From: Syntrophomonadaceae bacterium | GTDB taxonomy: Bacteria > Bacillota_D > Dethiobacteria > DTU022 | Length of the DNA stretch: 5,982 bases | NCBI GenBank assembly: GCA_003564505.1 | Contig: PXFD01000099.1 | Location: 1 to 5,982 of the forward strand | Direction: 5' to 3' | Shown: one piece after another, positions 5,134 through 5,982 of the stretch | How positions within the stretch are numbered: position 1 is the stretch's first letter | Layout of the letters: the number at the start of each line of letters is the position of its first letter | Translations under genes and position numbers: made by a program | The notes under the pieces: generated by a model | What the model was told of the DNA's origin: nothing | What the model saw: the letters and a program-made list of their open reading frames with translations, nothing else | Databases searched by the model: none

Positions 5134-5982
5134 TTATGAGGTTAAAGGGTAAACCAGTTCTTCCTTGTAACCGGTAATAATACGGATATAGCCACAGAGC
5201 ATCATGTTAACTTCTTCGTCCCCGGTATCAGCCAGCAGATGGCCGTAATCAAGAGAAAGAACTTTTTCCCTGGTCGCAACAACCATGATATTTTTCTTGC
5301 CAACCTGCCTTATTACATCTGCACTGATTTGCTGGTTACCGCGGCCGAAAATATATCCCTGGCCTCCGATTACAGTAACGATAATCTTTGCTGTTTTCCC
5401 TTTAATCAGTTCCAGGATTTGCTGCTCATTGGCATCGGCAGCAAGCAGCTTTCCGTTTTTAACAACGTCAACCCCGAGCAGTGTATGATCAAGCCCCATC
5501 TTTGTCATAATAGGTGCAGTTGTTGAACCGGGCCCGACAACATAAATAGTGTCCTGCTCCAGGCCTTCCAAAACCTGTTCGGCTATAGCATCGAGGACAG
5601 ATTCTTCAGAACCAACTCCACCAATCTTAAGGTGCTGCATCAGGTCCCCTGCACATGGAACCATTAAATACCCATACAGCCTGGCCGAGAGACGACCATC
5701 GCGAAAAGCTTCTTCATCAATATCCATTACTTCTGCCCGGCGCAGCGGCAGGCTGCCATCCTGCAGATATAAGCGGGCCAGTTCCCCGGCATTACGCGGA
5801 GTGGTGGCATATACGGCAGAATGAATTTTTACTCCGGCTGGAATACCGATTACAGGAGGTTTATTATCTTCACCAAGAGCATGATAGATATTGCGGGCTG
5901 TGCCGTCACCCCCGGCAAAAAGAATCAGTTCTACTCCCTGTGCTGCCATTTCACGGGCAGCCTGTTCTGTATCTTCAGGAGT
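5134..5982 (-). CDS. AcoX/ATP-NAD kinase-family protein, 5' end outside the window
   Basis: The C-terminal 282 residues are visible; the frame stays open to the right edge. An ATG at 5947-5949 exists, but the 11 upstream in-frame residues (TPEDTEQAARE) read naturally into the family's conserved strand, and AcoX-like proteins are usually about 350-380 residues, so roughly 90 are missing. The nucleotide-binding motif GGDGTAR appears at visible residues 24-30, in the context LILFAGGDGTARN, followed by GIPAGVKIHSAVYATTP (about 46-62), a signature of the AcoX branch and not of canonical NAD kinase. A Gly-rich VVGPGSTTAPIM segment lies in the C-terminal half. The fold is that of ATP-NAD kinases and diacylglycerol kinases; the substrate of AcoX-type proteins is not well established, and NAD phosphorylation is only presumed. 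No ribosome binding site can be judged. Its own terminator-like hairpin suggests it is not part of the diaphorase operon. Confidence 0.85.
   Translation of the reverse strand, partial: TPEDTEQAAREMAAQGVELILFAGGDGTARNIYHALGEDNKPPVIGIPAGVKIHSAVYATTPRNAGELARLYLQDGSLPLRRAEVMDIDEEAFRDGRLSARLYGYLMVPCAGDLMQHLKIGGVGSEESVLDAIAEQVLEGLEQDTIYVVGPGSTTAPIMTKMGLDHTLLGVDVVKNGKLLAADANEQQILELIKGKTAKIIVTVIGGQGYIFGRGNQQISADVIRQVGKKNIMVVATREKVLSLDYGHLLADTGDEEVNMMLCGYIRIITGYKEELVYPLTS

Noticed and set aside
5134..5949. Treating the ATG at 5947-5949 as the true start of the kinase-family gene
   Set aside because: In-frame coding continues to the window edge with family-like residues, and the product from this ATG would be about 100 residues short of the family and begin just before the GGDGT strand.

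Overview
The window looks like chromosomal DNA of a strictly anaerobic, fermentative or syntrophic bacterium, most likely a clostridial member of the Bacillota. The basis is moderate base composition with AT-rich intergenic stretches, AGGAG-type ribosome binding sites, TTG starts, sigma-A-like promoter boxes, and a NuoE/NuoF/HoxU-type iron-sulfur flavoprotein operon of the kind found with [FeFe]-hydrogenases and formate dehydrogenases. No taxonomic marker is present, so this is inference. Every gene lies on the minus strand, so transcription runs from right to left.

From the right edge: (1) 5134-5982, the 3' part of an AcoX/ATP-NAD kinase-family gene, followed by an AT-rich terminator-like hairpin (5105-5132) and a longer, GC-cored inverted repeat (5045-5094). 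(2) 1838-4970, a tightly packed three-gene operon with two 4-bp ATGA overlaps. It encodes a NuoE-like [2Fe-2S] protein, a long NuoF-like NADH/FMN/Fe-S protein, and a short HoxU-like Fe-S protein. Together they form a complete NAD(P)H diaphorase and electron-wire module with no catalytic hydrogenase, formate dehydrogenase or other terminal subunit in the window. (3) 1523-1837, a 315-bp gap. Its operon-side half holds a 141-bp element closed by a 24-bp near-perfect inverted repeat. Its other half holds a well-formed extended -10 promoter and a 9-bp perfect hairpin at the expected transcription start of the next gene. (4) 65-1522, an asparagine-synthetase-like gene whose ATP-pyrophosphatase domain is intact but whose glutaminase domain lacks the nucleophilic cysteine and other glutamine-site motifs. 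(5) 1-26, the first codons of another gene behind a good ribosome binding site.

The trio in (2) should act as one complex: NADH gives electrons to FMN on the NuoF-like subunit, and its Fe-S clusters, with those of the HoxU-like subunit, pass them to an unidentified partner. The asparagine-synthetase-like gene has its own promoter and is probably regulated separately. The points most worth following are the 141-bp inverted-repeat element, the glutaminase-dead synthetase, the orphan diaphorase operon, and the altered cluster ligands in its subunits.
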